In this document: positions 19,771 to 29,061 of the stretch, one piece after another
Layout: each line of letters begins with the position of its first letter
How positions within the stretch are numbered: position 1 is the stretch's first letter
Source of the DNA: Alistipes sp.
GTDB lineage: Bacteria; Bacteroidota; Bacteroidia; Bacteroidales; Rikenellaceae
Reading direction: 5' to 3'
Assembly (NCBI GenBank): GCA_017646625.1
Contig: JAGCMF010000019.1
Span: 30,214-94,213, forward strand
DNA length: 64,000 bases
The notes under the pieces: model-generated
Databases searched by the model: none
What the model saw: only the letters and a program-made list of their open reading frames with translations
What the model was told of the DNA's origin: nothing
Made by a program: the position numbers and the translations under genes

Positions 19771-19784
19771 CAACACATGAGACT

Positions 19785-20774
19785 ATGAGTGAGGAGATTA
19801 TAAGAGAGATTATCATCGAGGGTGTGGATGCCCGAGAGCTATATGGCGCACAGGATGCCTACCTCGACGAGATGCGCGAGTTGTGCCCCAAGCTCAAGAT
19901 TGTGGCACGTGGCGACAAGATAAAGGCAATAGGTGCCAAGGGCGACATTGCAGCCTTCGAACGTAAGATGCAGGCACTCGTGGAGTACTATCTTAAGTAT
20001 GGACACATATCCTCGGAGGTGGTAGCACAGGCATTCTCATCGAGCATCACGGAGCTTGCGACAGAGCCCCCAGCGGTGGATAAGGATGTGATAGTATACG
20101 GCAACAATGGCGCGATAATACGTGCACGCACAGTTAACCAGCAGCGCCTGGTGAAGCTCGCAGAACGTAACGACCTGCTCTTTGCCGTGGGCCCCGCAGG
20201 CTCGGGTAAGACATATACGGCAATAGCACTCGCTGTGCGCGCACTCAAGGAACGCGAGATACGACGCATAATACTCACACGCCCCGCGGTGGAGGCGGGC
20301 GAGAAGCTCGGATTCCTCCCTGGCGACATGAAGGAGAAGCTCGACCCCTACCTACAGCCACTATACGATGCGCTGAACGACATGATACCTGCGGCGAAGC
20401 TACAGAAGTATCTCGAGGAGGGCACGGTGCAGATAGCACCCCTGGCATATATGCGTGGTAGGACATTAGACAACGCCTTTGTGATACTCGACGAGGCGCA
20501 GAACACCACACTATCGCAGATAAAGATGTTCCTCACACGCATGGGCCGCAATGCCAAGTTCATTGTAACGGGCGACGTGACACAGATAGACCTACCACGA
20601 AGGTCGGACAGCGGACTTACGAAGGCGATGACGACTCTGAAGGATGTGGAGGGCATAGGCATCGTGGAGTTCGACAAGCGCGACATCGTGCGACACCGCC
20701 TGGTGAAGTACATCGTCGAGGCCTTCGACAAGCGCGAGGAGTTAGAAAACAGCCTCCGCAAACGCGACGAGTAA
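19785..20774 (+). CDS. phoH: PhoH-like ATPase
   Basis: PhoH/YbeZ proteins are cytosolic ATPases linked to RNA metabolism and ribosome quality control. In this 329-residue protein Walker A is GPAGSGKT (136-143) and Walker B is FVILDEAQN. Further helicase-like motifs are FIVTGDVTQIDLP and a C-terminal FDKRDIVRHRLVKYIV. The N-terminal 100 residues are the KH-like region typical of YbeZ-type PhoH. It lies 14 nt after the PorT-like gene. The usual partner ybeY is not adjacent. Confidence 0.93.
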   Translation: MSEEIIREIIIEGVDARELYGAQDAYLDEMRELCPKLKIVARGDKIKAIGAKGDIAAFERKMQALVEYYLKYGHISSEVVAQAFSSSITELATEPPAVDKDVIVYGNNGAIIRARTVNQQRLVKLAERNDLLFAVGPAGSGKTYTAIALAVRALKEREIRRIILTRPAVEAGEKLGFLPGDMKEKLDPYLQPLYDALNDMIPAAKLQKYLEEGTVQIAPLAYMRGRTLDNAFVILDEAQNTTLSQIKMFLTRMGRNAKFIVTGDVTQIDLPRRSDSGLTKAMTTLKDVEGIGIVEFDKRDIVRHRLVKYIVEAFDKREELENSLRKRDE

Positions 20775-20794
20775 GAGGGGGCAACAAGGAGCAA

Positions 20795-20874
20795 GACAAA
20801 AGTCCGCGACAACGCATTACCTTTTATGCCCTTTTATGACGCTTTATGCCCTTTGATACCCGAGAATGAAAAGC
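20795..20874. repeat. GGCATAAA-type intergenic repeat, locus b
   Basis: A single partial unit in reverse orientation lies between phoH and pepD: GTCCGCGACAACGCATTACC, then repeated CCTTTTATG, then GCCCTTTGATACCCGAGAAT. It ends with the same ACCCGAGAATGAAAAG seen at locus a. Confidence 0.75.
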
Positions 20875-20904
20875 AACTAAACAACTAACTAAAATAATAG
20901 AACT

Positions 20905-22365
20905 ATGGACAAGAATTTGAAAGGTTTGAAGCCAGCGTTGGTGTGGAAGCACTTCGCGGCGATATGCGACATCCCACACCCATCACACGAGGAGGATGCT
21001 ATACGTGCATACATCGTTAAGTGGGCAGAGGAGCTCGGCCTTGAGCACAAGGTTGACGAGGCACAGAATGTATATGTATATAAGCCAGCGACACCAGGCA
21101 TGGAGGACCGCAAGGGCATAATCCTCCAGGCACACACCGACATGGTGCCACAGAAGAACAACGACAAGGAGTTTAACTTCTCGACAGACCCTATCGAGGC
21201 ATATATCGATGGCGAGTGGGTTACAGCAAATGGCACAACACTCGGCGCCGACAACGGCATAGGCCTCGCAGCAGCAATGGCGGCGATGGAGGATGCAGAC
21301 CTCGTACACGGCCCATTGGAGTGTCTCTTCACCGCAACAGAGGAGACAGGCATGGATGGAGCCTTCGGCCTACAGAGTGGCATGCTCAAGGGCGACATCC
21401 TACTAAACCTCGACTCGGAGACAGAGGGCGAGTTGTACGTAGGCTGCGCTGGTGGCATGGATGTGAACGTGACATTCAAGTATCGTGAGCAGCCCTTGGA
21501 GGGTAAGTTCGCAGCATACAAGCTCACAGTGAAGGGCCTCAAGGGTGGTCACTCGGGCATCCAGATTGGCACACAGCGTGCTAACGCCAACAAGGTGCTC
21601 TTCCGCCTATTGCGCCAGGAGACAGAGTCTTACGGCTTGGAGATAGCTGCCGTGGAGGGTGGTAACATGCGTAACGCCATACCTCGTGAGGCATGGGCCA
21701 TCGTCGTGGTACGCGAGGCCGAGAAGGCTATATTCGAGGCTAACGTGAAGTCATACGAGAGGGTTATCATCAAGGAGTTTGAGGGCATCGAGGACTCTAT
21801 AGAGATATTCGCCGAGGAGGTGGAGTGCCCAAAGGCCATCATCCCACACCTCGAGTCACACTCTCTCATCCGCGCCATCTGCGGCTGTCCTAACGGCGTG
21901 CAGCGCATGTCGATAGCCATGGAGAACCTCGTGCAGACATCTTCAAACCTCGCAATCGTGGTATCTAACGGCTCGACAATAGAGGTTAAGTGCCTGTTGC
22001 GTTCGTCGGTAGACACAGAGAAGGGTGAGCTTGCAGGTGCCATATCTTCAGTCTTTGAGCTTGCGGGTGCCAACGTCGAGCTATCGGGCTCATACAGCGG
22101 CTGGAACCCCAACATGAAGTCACCAATACTCCACACCATGCTCTCGTCATACGAGAAGCTATACGGTGTGAAGCCATCTGTTACAGCCATCCACGCAGGC
22201 TTGGAGTGCGGCATCATAGGTGCCAAGTACCCCGGCATGGATATGATATCGTTCGGCCCAACAATCTGCTACCCTCACTCACCAGATGAGAAGGTAAACA
22301 TCGCCTCTGTGGAGAAGTTCTACGACTTCTTGCTCAACACCATCAAAAACGCACCACAGAAGTAG
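20905..22365 (+). CDS. pepD: Aminoacyl-histidine dipeptidase (peptidase M20)
   Basis: PepD is a cytosolic zinc dipeptidase of family M20C that cleaves Xaa-His dipeptides. The 486-residue length is typical. Metal-site motifs are AHTDMVPQ, GADNGIGLAAAM and TATEETGMDGA. The C-terminal His ligand region includes AIHAGLECGIIG. A lid domain is inserted in the middle, as in the family. The lipid kinase gene follows after 6 nt. No promoter is obvious; intergenic repeat b lies upstream. Confidence 0.94.
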   Translation: MDKNLKGLKPALVWKHFAAICDIPHPSHEEDAIRAYIVKWAEELGLEHKVDEAQNVYVYKPATPGMEDRKGIILQAHTDMVPQKNNDKEFNFSTDPIEAYIDGEWVTANGTTLGADNGIGLAAAMAAMEDADLVHGPLECLFTATEETGMDGAFGLQSGMLKGDILLNLDSETEGELYVGCAGGMDVNVTFKYREQPLEGKFAAYKLTVKGLKGGHSGIQIGTQRANANKVLFRLLRQETESYGLEIAAVEGGNMRNAIPREAWAIVVVREAEKAIFEANVKSYERVIIKEFEGIEDSIEIFAEEVECPKAIIPHLESHSLIRAICGCPNGVQRMSIAMENLVQTSSNLAIVVSNGSTIEVKCLLRSSVDTEKGELAGAISSVFELAGANVELSGSYSGWNPNMKSPILHTMLSSYEKLYGVKPSVTAIHAGLECGIIGAKYPGMDMISFGPTICYPHSPDEKVNIASVEKFYDFLLNTIKNAPQK

Positions 22366-22371
22366 TCAGCG

Positions 22372-23355
22372 ATGAGACAGGAGATGGTAGATAGTCACAT
22401 TGACACGCACAACACCAAGTGGTTCGTCATCGTCAACCCCACGGCAGGTGCCGGCAAGGGGTTGACGGACTACCCTCTCATCTCGAAGTTGCTGCGCGAC
22501 AATAGCATAGCCCACGAGGCGGTATTCACCGAGCATAAGCACCACGCCACGGAGCTCACCGTATCGGCCATAGATAGCGGCTATAGAGATATCATCGTTG
22601 TGGGTGGCGACGGCACACTCCACGAGGTGATAAACGGTCTGTTCATACAGCGCACCGTAGCTCCCGACGACGTGACGATAGCCGTGATATCGGCGGGCAC
22701 AGGAAACGACTGGATACGTATGTTCGGCATACCACGCCGATACTCCGAGGCCATACGCGCAATAAAGGAGGGCTACACCTTCTTGCAGGATGTGGCAGAG
22801 GTGACATACGAGGAGGCGAAGTACCAACAGAGGCGCTACATGGCGAATGTTGCGGGCATAGGCTTCGATGCCGAGGTGCTACGGCGCACACAGCAGAGCA
22901 GCATAAAGAGACACCTGGGACGTAGTGGTTACCTATGGTGCCTCATACGCAGCTTCTTCGGCCATAAGGATACTGGCGTGAAGGTGTGGGTCGACGATAG
23001 GCTTATATACAACAACCTACTCTTCAGCGTGGCCATGGGCGTGGGTAAGTATAACGGCGGTGGCATACAGCAGCTGCCCGACGCTGTGGCTGACGACGGT
23101 CTTCTCGACATAACCCTCATACGACCACTACACTGGTGGCATGTGCTCTTCCGCATACGCCGCATCTTCAACGGACAGATATACTCCATAGGTCATGTCA
23201 TGCATGCCCGAGGCAGTAAGATACGCATAGAGTCGACACCCGAGACACCCCTTGAGATTGACGGTGAGCTCTATGGCGACACCCCTATAGAGTGCCGTGT
23301 GCTACACCGCGCCGTGCGCGTAATAGTCAACAGGTCATTCGTGGAGAAGAGGTAA
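22372..23355 (+). CDS. Diacylglycerol kinase-family lipid kinase
   Basis: The 327-residue protein belongs to the DagK/YegS family, which phosphorylates diacylglycerol, sphingoid or related lipids with ATP. The nucleotide-binding motif is NPTAGAGKG, followed by GGDGTLHEVING and SAGTGNDW. The beta-sandwich C-terminal domain is complete (LEIDGELYGDTPIECRVL). An alternative ATG lies 4 codons downstream. It follows pepD by 6 nt. Since many Bacteroidales make sphingolipids, a sphingoid substrate is possible but cannot be decided here. Confidence 0.9.
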   Translation: MRQEMVDSHIDTHNTKWFVIVNPTAGAGKGLTDYPLISKLLRDNSIAHEAVFTEHKHHATELTVSAIDSGYRDIIVVGGDGTLHEVINGLFIQRTVAPDDVTIAVISAGTGNDWIRMFGIPRRYSEAIRAIKEGYTFLQDVAEVTYEEAKYQQRRYMANVAGIGFDAEVLRRTQQSSIKRHLGRSGYLWCLIRSFFGHKDTGVKVWVDDRLIYNNLLFSVAMGVGKYNGGGIQQLPDAVADDGLLDITLIRPLHWWHVLFRIRRIFNGQIYSIGHVMHARGSKIRIESTPETPLEIDGELYGDTPIECRVLHRAVRVIVNRSFVEKR

Positions 23356-23503
23356 AAGGGCAGAAAAGGTAAGGCGTTGACGAGTACCAAAGGGCATAAA
23401 ACGTCATAAAAGGTCATAAAAGGTAGGCGTTGTCGCGGACTTTTTTTTACCTTTTTTGACCCTTTTGACCCTTGTGACCTTTTGTGCCCTTTCTGCCCTT
23501 TCA
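23355..23503. repeat. GGCATAAA-type intergenic repeat, locus c
   Basis: One unit starts at the end of the lipid kinase gene: AAAGGGCATAAAACGTCATA, CATAAAAGG, GGCGTTGTCGCGGAC, then a pyrimidine-rich arm of CCTTTTTTGACCC-type words. It lies just left of the RepA-like gene, in the same orientation as the two units of locus d on the other side. Confidence 0.75.
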
Positions 23504-23532
23504 CACATCACCTGTCACACCCGACCATCACC

Positions 23533-23582
23533 CTACACCCCTTGTGACACTGTGACATTGTGACATTGTGACATTGTGACAC
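23533..23582 (-). repeat. 9-bp tandem repeat array, left (iteron-like)
   Basis: On the minus strand TGTCACAAT is repeated about three times, followed by a variant and then CACAAGGGGTGTAG. The array lies at the 3' end of the RepA-like gene and encodes its last residues. The same array is found inverted at 25035-25076. Confidence 0.8.
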
Positions 23583-24660
23583 TACCCGCGCTACGCACAA
23601 TGTTACCATCGGCAATCAACAACCCCTTATCTATAAGTCTATTAATCTGCATGGCTGCCGTCGTGCGCTTCAGGCTGCGCACCTCGATGAGCTTGTTTAC
23701 AAGCGTAGGCCTCTCAACAGCACCACCAAAGGTATCCTCAAGGATGGCAACAGCAGGGTGCCTACCATCCGACACGCCTGGTACATCACACAACATAGGT
23801 ATGCCATCATCATCTATGGTGAAGGCAAACCTCTCGAAGGGCTCATTACGGCAGAACTGTGGCTCCACAACCGATACATCGCCAACACGGTGCACGAAGA
23901 GTACAGACTCACTCTTACGCTGCAACGATGAGCCGAGGTGGCCACGTGCCTTGTCGCTACCAGGGTTGGTATGCAACACACATAATATATGTGTCTGGGC
24001 AATAGTAGATATTGCCATAAGCTCCGTGACCAAAGCATCACTCTCCTCAAGGTCATTAGTATTGCGCTGTAGGTCGGCAATACCATCAATGACAACGAGG
24101 TCGTAGTGCATGGTAAATAGCGCATCATAGAGTCGCTGCTTACGTTCCTTGGGTGCAAGCTCACGCAGAGCAAGCGTTATGAGGCGTGGCTCGGGTACAC
24201 CACCGTGTGCTGCTCCCGTCATCTGACTCATGCGCTGTATAACCTTACGCACATGACGTTCACCCTGCTCGGTATCTACCCACAAGACCACCAGGTCGCT
24301 GTTCTTACCTACACTCTTAAAGTTATTTAGCCACGTAACATCGTAGGCCATGGCGGAGGCTACGAGTGCCGAGGCAAGGAATGTCTTACGCGACTTTGCC
24401 TCACCGCAGATGGCCGATATGTTACCCACGGAGCATACACAGCTACCATCAATACTAATGATGGGCTTTACCTCTGGTAGCTCCTTGGTCATATCCACGA
24501 TGTAGGGCTTGAGACGTTCCTCGGCCTCATCCAGCTCCATGTTACGTATGGCTCTGGCAAGGGCATCGCCTGTTAAATTTTTAAACGCTGGTGGCAGTAC
24601 GGTACGCGACTCCTGCACACCACTCATTTTTACTCCTGTAATAATTACGCTATCAGTCAT
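23533..24660 (-). CDS. RepA-like AAA ATPase (plasmid/mobilizable-element type)
   Basis: This 375-residue protein has a RecA-fold ATPase core: Walker A GEAKSRKT (86-93), Walker B YDLVVIDGIADL, and a sensor-like ILCVLHTNPG. The variant P-loop and overall shape match AAA_25/RepA-type ATPases found on Bacteroidales plasmids and mobilizable elements. The last 100 residues include a winged-helix-like segment (RTTAAMQINRLIDKGLLI). The final 15 residues (VTMSQCHNVTVSQGV) are encoded by the tandem 9-bp repeat itself. No mobilization, toprim or integrase gene is next to it, so it looks like an isolated remnant or solo rep gene. Confidence 0.75.
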   Translation of the reverse strand: MTDSVIITGVKMSGVQESRTVLPPAFKNLTGDALARAIRNMELDEAEERLKPYIVDMTKELPEVKPIISIDGSCVCSVGNISAICGEAKSRKTFLASALVASAMAYDVTWLNNFKSVGKNSDLVVLWVDTEQGERHVRKVIQRMSQMTGAAHGGVPEPRLITLALRELAPKERKQRLYDALFTMHYDLVVIDGIADLQRNTNDLEESDALVTELMAISTIAQTHILCVLHTNPGSDKARGHLGSSLQRKSESVLFVHRVGDVSVVEPQFCRNEPFERFAFTIDDDGIPMLCDVPGVSDGRHPAVAILEDTFGGAVERPTLVNKLIEVRSLKRTTAAMQINRLIDKGLLIADGNIVRSAGSVTMSQCHNVTVSQGV

Positions 24661-24774
24661 ATAGTTATGGGTTTATTATACGGTAGTCGCTTAATTGCTA
24701 CTACGCACTGCAAATATATAACATTTGAACAGCGTTGTCAAGTATTTTAACAAAATATTTTGCTGTGGATGGTG

Positions 24775-25034
24775 ACAAAGGGCAAGGCGTTGACGGGTAC
24801 CAAAGGGCATAAAGCGTCATAAAAGGTCATAAAAGGTAGGCGTTGTCGCGGACTTTTGTTTTTACCTTTTTTGACCCTTCTGCCCTTTTTTGACCTTTTC
24901 TGCCCTTTCCTGTGGATAGTACCAAAGGGCATAAAACGTCATAAAAGGTCATAAAAGGTAGGCGTTGACGCGGACTCTTGTTTTTACCTTTTTTGACCCT
25001 TCTGCCCTTTTTTGACCTTTTCTACCCTTTTACC
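24775..25034. repeat. GGCATAAA-type intergenic repeat, locus d (two tandem units)
   Basis: Two nearly identical units, each about 115 bp, start near 24800 and 24920. Each has GGGCATAAARCGTCATAAAA, CATAAAAGGTAGGCGTTG, CGCGGAC, TTGTTTTTACC and a pyrimidine-rich arm. They fill most of the 547-bp gap between the RepA-like gene and the next lipoprotein gene. The rest of the gap holds the 9-bp array and a promoter. Confidence 0.8.
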
Positions 25035-25076
25035 TTGTCACAATGTCACAATGTCACAATGTCACAAGGGGTGTAG
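25035..25076 (+). repeat. 9-bp tandem repeat array, right (iteron-like)
   Basis: TTGTCACAATGTCACAATG continues to three to four units and ends CACAAGGGGTGTAG, the same sequence as the left array but in opposite orientation. The two arrays bracket about 1.45 kb holding the RepA-like gene. Confidence 0.8.
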
Positions 25077-25097
25077 CGACTCTTTTTGATGTGACAT

Positions 25098-25128
25098 TTT
25101 GCAGTTTAGAACTTTTTTACTAACTTTG
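25098..25128 (+). promoter_or_regulatory. Consensus promoter of the Fn3-like lipoprotein gene
   Basis: TTTG (25098-25101), 19 nt, TAACTTTG (25121-25128). The predicted leader is about 75 nt to the ATG at 25208. Confidence 0.8.
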
Positions 25129-25207
25129 TCGCGTTATATATTGGTGTGGTATACATCAACGGTAAATGAGAATATTAAACTAATAAAAAACCAATTAAAC
25201 TAATCTT

Positions 25208-27253
25208 ATGAAAAGACTTGCAGCACTTTTGGCACTCGTTGTGTCATTGGTAATGGTCGGCTGTGGCGAGGACCCACAGACTGACACACCACAGCCTACG
25301 CCTGGTGGCATAAAGCCAGAGCTTCAGATGGAGTTGGCGGAGGTTACCTACGACTCTGTGACACTCAAGCTCGCAACAAACACCCCAAGCGAGTATGGTA
25401 TATGCATCGTGCGTGAGGGCTTCAGCGCGCCACACATGAACGACTGGTTCACACAGAACTCGGGCGACGTGGAGTCTACAACAGAGGTGACAATCTCGGG
25501 CCTTGAGGACAACTGCGCATATGTGATATATGCAGTGTTGCGTGCAAAGGCTGACGGCACATTAAGCATGCCACAGACACTCAAGACAACGACACCCGAC
25601 GATGGCGTGGTAAACCCCATCACCGTGCTCAACACCACATACGACTCTATAACCTTCGAGGTTAACATCGCAGCGACATACCTCCTTCAGGTTGTGGACT
25701 ACGCGACACTCGACCAGCTCAACGTGAAGAGCCCCGAGGAGTACATCAAGCCTGCGGGTATCGGCATACCATGCAGCGGCGCACAGGAGTTCATATGGTC
25801 TGATGGTGGCTCATACTCGGGTCGCACAATGCACGTATACCCAGGCATGGTACACTACATCATCGCGGCGCAGTGCGACAGCAACAACAACATCACAGGC
25901 GAGATATTCGTGCGCACAGTGACAACACCTTCAAAGGCCGAGGCCAAGGGTGGTATCACATACGAGTTTACAGACATCAAGCCTACAAGCGTCTGCATCA
26001 ACACCACACCTGACGAGAACATCGTGAAGTACTGGATACACGTAAACTCTATCAAGAACTTCGACCAGATTCTCGAGTATGGCACTGCCACTGCCATCGA
26101 CATGGTTAAGAAGTCGGTGGCCTACGGCACAGGTCTTGAGCTTGAGGGTCCAAGTTCTAACACATGGTCTGGCCTCATGCCTAACACCGAGTACTACCTC
26201 GCCATAGCAATTCAGGATGCTGCGGGTGGCGAGTCACTCGTGACAACACGCTTCACAACAGGCGTCAGCGACCTACCAGCACCAAAGGTAGAGGCATCTG
26301 TGGTGACAACATCGGAGAAGCCACATGAGAACCTCAACATCAACATCTTCTCGGCAGAGGCCGCAAGCGTGCGAATAGCCTTCGCACCTACTGCCGACAT
26401 CGACGAGGCACTCGAGTTCTCGGACATCTCATCTGTGATAGCAAGCAACGGCATGGACCTCTCGGCAGAGCAGGTGGAGGCTATAAAGACTACCGGTCTC
26501 ACACTCCTCATGACTGACCTATGGCCTAACACCGAGTACACAGCACTCGTCAGCGTGCGTAACGCCGACTACACAGAGACCACAGCACGTGCCAAGGCAA
26601 AGACACACGTGCGCCCAGCAGCTGCGCCTGTATCATCAGAGCTCTTCACAACACTCCTCGGCGAGTGGGAGGTGTCATACACACTCGTGCAGTTCAACCT
26701 CAAGGAGGTATCTATCTCGGGTGAACGTGTCACTATCGCTGCGGGTGTCGACGAGACAAGCACCAAGGAGTACCGCGAGCAGAACCGCCTCGTGATAACA
26801 GGCTGGCCATTCCAGGTAGATGCATTCAACGAGTTCATACCAATGCCATTCATGAGCCCTGCAGACCTCATGGAGTCGAGCAAGTACTGGAGAGACCACC
26901 CATCGTTGGCATACCGCGACTATGGTCCAAAGATCTTCCTCGAGATTGCCCAGGATGGCACAGTAAGCGTTCCATCATCACGCAAGGAGCCTCTCTACGG
27001 CTGGGCATCTGATGGTCTCGCAATGCTCTTCTTCGGCTGCCAGTGGGTAGGTGCAGACAGCGACAACCCAACAGCGCCATGCTCATTCCCTGTGACAGTA
27101 TCGGCAGATGGCAACACCATAACCATCGGCATGTGCCGCGCAGGTGAGGAGTTCGGCTTCGGCAACTACCGCCCCGCAGTATTCCGCGATGCTGCGCAGT
27201 TGGAGCCATGGGCAATAGCAACATCAGACATCGTTCTCAAGCGAGTAAAATAA
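25208..27253 (+). CDS. Surface lipoprotein with fibronectin-III-like repeats
   Basis: This 681-residue lipoprotein has a signal ending LVMVGC, with Cys19 as the lipidated residue. The acidic residues just after it (CGEDPQTD) resemble the Bacteroidetes surface-export signal. Residues from about 35 to 470 hold four beta-sandwich units of Fn3 type, marked by repeated phrases such as YDSVTLKLATNTPSEYGICI, NTEYYLAIAIQDAAGG and NTEYTALVSVRNADY. The C-terminal 200 residues (from GEWEVSYTL) form a separate domain I do not recognise. It has its own promoter and lies upstream of the two IdeS-like lipoproteins. A surface binding role is likely; the ligand is unknown. Confidence 0.75.
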   Translation: MKRLAALLALVVSLVMVGCGEDPQTDTPQPTPGGIKPELQMELAEVTYDSVTLKLATNTPSEYGICIVREGFSAPHMNDWFTQNSGDVESTTEVTISGLEDNCAYVIYAVLRAKADGTLSMPQTLKTTTPDDGVVNPITVLNTTYDSITFEVNIAATYLLQVVDYATLDQLNVKSPEEYIKPAGIGIPCSGAQEFIWSDGGSYSGRTMHVYPGMVHYIIAAQCDSNNNITGEIFVRTVTTPSKAEAKGGITYEFTDIKPTSVCINTTPDENIVKYWIHVNSIKNFDQILEYGTATAIDMVKKSVAYGTGLELEGPSSNTWSGLMPNTEYYLAIAIQDAAGGESLVTTRFTTGVSDLPAPKVEASVVTTSEKPHENLNINIFSAEAASVRIAFAPTADIDEALEFSDISSVIASNGMDLSAEQVEAIKTTGLTLLMTDLWPNTEYTALVSVRNADYTETTARAKAKTHVRPAAAPVSSELFTTLLGEWEVSYTLVQFNLKEVSISGERVTIAAGVDETSTKEYREQNRLVITGWPFQVDAFNEFIPMPFMSPADLMESSKYWRDHPSLAYRDYGPKIFLEIAQDGTVSVPSSRKEPLYGWASDGLAMLFFGCQWVGADSDNPTAPCSFPVTVSADGNTITIGMCRAGEEFGFGNYRPAVFRDAAQLEPWAIATSDIVLKRVK

Positions 27254-27261
27254 CAACAAGA

Positions 27262-27381
27262 GAGAGTGAATAAAAAGTCTATTTTGTCGTTACGCTTGCT
27301 CTCAAAATGCTCATTTACGTTCAGTAAACTCCGCTTTTTCGAGCTTCGCAAGCCTAAAACTAGATCTTTTTATTCACTCTC
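27262..27381. repeat. MITE-like 120-bp element, copy 2
   Basis: Terminal repeats GAGAGTGAATAAAAAG (27262-27277) and its complement (27366-27381). Same length as copy 1 at 5516-5635, about 92% identical in reverse orientation. It fills the gap between the Fn3-like gene and the first IdeS-like gene, ending 18 nt before that ATG, so it must form part of that gene's leader or promoter region. Confidence 0.85.
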
Positions 27382-27399
27382 TTACTATAACCTATTATC

Positions 27400-29052
27400 A
27401 TGAAAAGACTACTATTTGCTCTCGTAGCTATGCTCGGCATCATCGCCTGCGAGACAGAGCCAGCAGCTCCCGTAGTGGAGCAGACACTGCAGCTATCGGC
27501 TGACAACACAGAGATATATGCCGACGGCACACAGACAGCGACATTCACCGTGAAGGATAGCACGGGAGAGGCTGTGGAGGGTGCAACGATATACTTCGCA
27601 GATACCAACGAGGCTCTCGAGGGTAACACCTTCAAGACAAAGTATGTCGGCACATACACCTTCTACGCACAGAAGGATAACAACAAGTCGAACACCATAA
27701 CCATCGAGGCGTTGGAGGTGACAGCAGATACAAAGGTGGTGACACTATCTGTAGCGCCCGCATCTATCGTTGCCGACGGCCAGAGTGCTGCCATCTTCAG
27801 CACTACATGCAACGGCGAGGCTGTGGAGGCTACCGTATACAATGCTGCTGACAACACAGCACTTGCCACAAACGCCTTCACAACAACAACCGAGGGTGAG
27901 TATACCTTCTATGCCCTCTATGAGGGTGTGCGTTCAAACGATGTTAAGGTCACAGCAACACCCAAGCAGGAGGAGCCTACACCAACGCCCAAGGCTATAA
28001 CAATCGCCGCATCGGCCTCTACATTCAAGGCTAATGGCGTAGAGGGCGTGACATTCACCGTGACAGAGGAGGGTGGCACAGATGTCACATCTACATCTAT
28101 GATATTCATCGACGGCAGCAAACTCCAGGGCTACAAGTTTATGACAACAACACCTGGCACATACACAGCATATGCCGAGAGAGGTGGCATCAAGTCGAAC
28201 GAGATAACCATCACCGCCGAGGAGGTTACTGCCGAGGGCAGAACGATTGTCTTTGCTGATGGTGTGACCCTCACATCGGGATGGTACGACACCAACAAGC
28301 GTAACGACGGCAATACACATGGCGACATCATGATGTGCTGGGCAGCATCTGCAGCCAACATCATCGAGTGGTGGCAGGATAGATACCAGGCGGCGGGCAA
28401 GAGCCTCCCACAGGGTGCTACAACAGGCCCTGGTGAGGTGTATGAGCTCAAGACCATGGAGCTCTTCAAGGAGCAGTGGACAACACTCGAACGTGGCGCA
28501 CAGGTATTCCAGGCCGTTACTTGGTACTTCGAGGGCACAAACCTCTGCAAGGATGCAACTGTTGGAACATCGGCACAGCCTGTGGGCGCGGGTGGCTACT
28601 ACTCGTCACTCATGACAGACCTACGCGCACACATGTACTGCGGATATGAGTACCTATACTTCACCGACCTATACTCTGGTGAGATTAACAACTACTACAT
28701 CTGGGGTGGTGGCTCGGGACTCACAGGCACAGAACGTCTCAAGGCCTTCAGCCAGATCGTGGTAGATATCATGGGCAAGGGTGTAGCATCTATGGCGGTG
28801 GCTCTCTCTGCCAACCTCGCCTCGGTACACCATGCAACAACACTCTGGGGCTACGAGATAGACAACGCCACAGGCCTCATAACACGCCTTTGGATTACCG
28901 ACTCCGACGACCTCGTAAAGGACCCCAAGGAGCAGTTGCTTAACGAGTACAGCGTATCTATGAGCAGCGCAGGCACCATAGAGCTCAAGGGTAACACCCG
29001 TTACCAGCTTTGGGTAGTGGGACTACAGCCTATGTCGGGATACATGTTATAG
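27400..29052 (+). CDS. Ig-like lipoprotein with IdeS/Mac-1 family cysteine protease domain
   Basis: The 550-residue lipoprotein (signal ending LGIIAC, Cys17) carries three Ig-like domains at about residues 26-108, 110-187 and 197-278. From about 282 it has a peptidase family C66 (IdeS/Mac-1) domain. The sequence GWYDTNK...DIMMCWAASAANIIEWW parallels streptococcal IdeS around its catalytic residues. Predicted matches are Lys300 (IdeS Lys84), Cys313 (Cys94), His478 in HHATTLWG (His262), and Asp501/Asp503 in TDSDD (Asp284/286). IdeS cleaves the IgG hinge; whether this protein does is unknown. The catalytic region is nearly identical to that of the next lipoprotein. An intrinsic terminator follows the stop codon. 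Confidence 0.85.
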   Translation: MKRLLFALVAMLGIIACETEPAAPVVEQTLQLSADNTEIYADGTQTATFTVKDSTGEAVEGATIYFADTNEALEGNTFKTKYVGTYTFYAQKDNNKSNTITIEALEVTADTKVVTLSVAPASIVADGQSAAIFSTTCNGEAVEATVYNAADNTALATNAFTTTTEGEYTFYALYEGVRSNDVKVTATPKQEEPTPTPKAITIAASASTFKANGVEGVTFTVTEEGGTDVTSTSMIFIDGSKLQGYKFMTTTPGTYTAYAERGGIKSNEITITAEEVTAEGRTIVFADGVTLTSGWYDTNKRNDGNTHGDIMMCWAASAANIIEWWQDRYQAAGKSLPQGATTGPGEVYELKTMELFKEQWTTLERGAQVFQAVTWYFEGTNLCKDATVGTSAQPVGAGGYYSSLMTDLRAHMYCGYEYLYFTDLYSGEINNYYIWGGGSGLTGTERLKAFSQIVVDIMGKGVASMAVALSANLASVHHATTLWGYEIDNATGLITRLWITDSDDLVKDPKEQLLNEYSVSMSSAGTIELKGNTRYQLWVVGLQPMSGYML

Positions 29053-29061
29053 TTTATCAGC

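Noticed and set aside
23533-23582. CRISPR-like array
   Set aside because: The 9-bp units are directly adjacent without spacers and no cas genes are present; they are simple tandem repeats.
24747-24932. 61-codon minus-strand ORF (and similar ones at 17144-17338, 17268-17483 and 23271-23504)
   Set aside because: Their mutual similarity (RQRLPFMTFYDALCPL) comes from the dispersed intergenic repeat, not from a protein family.
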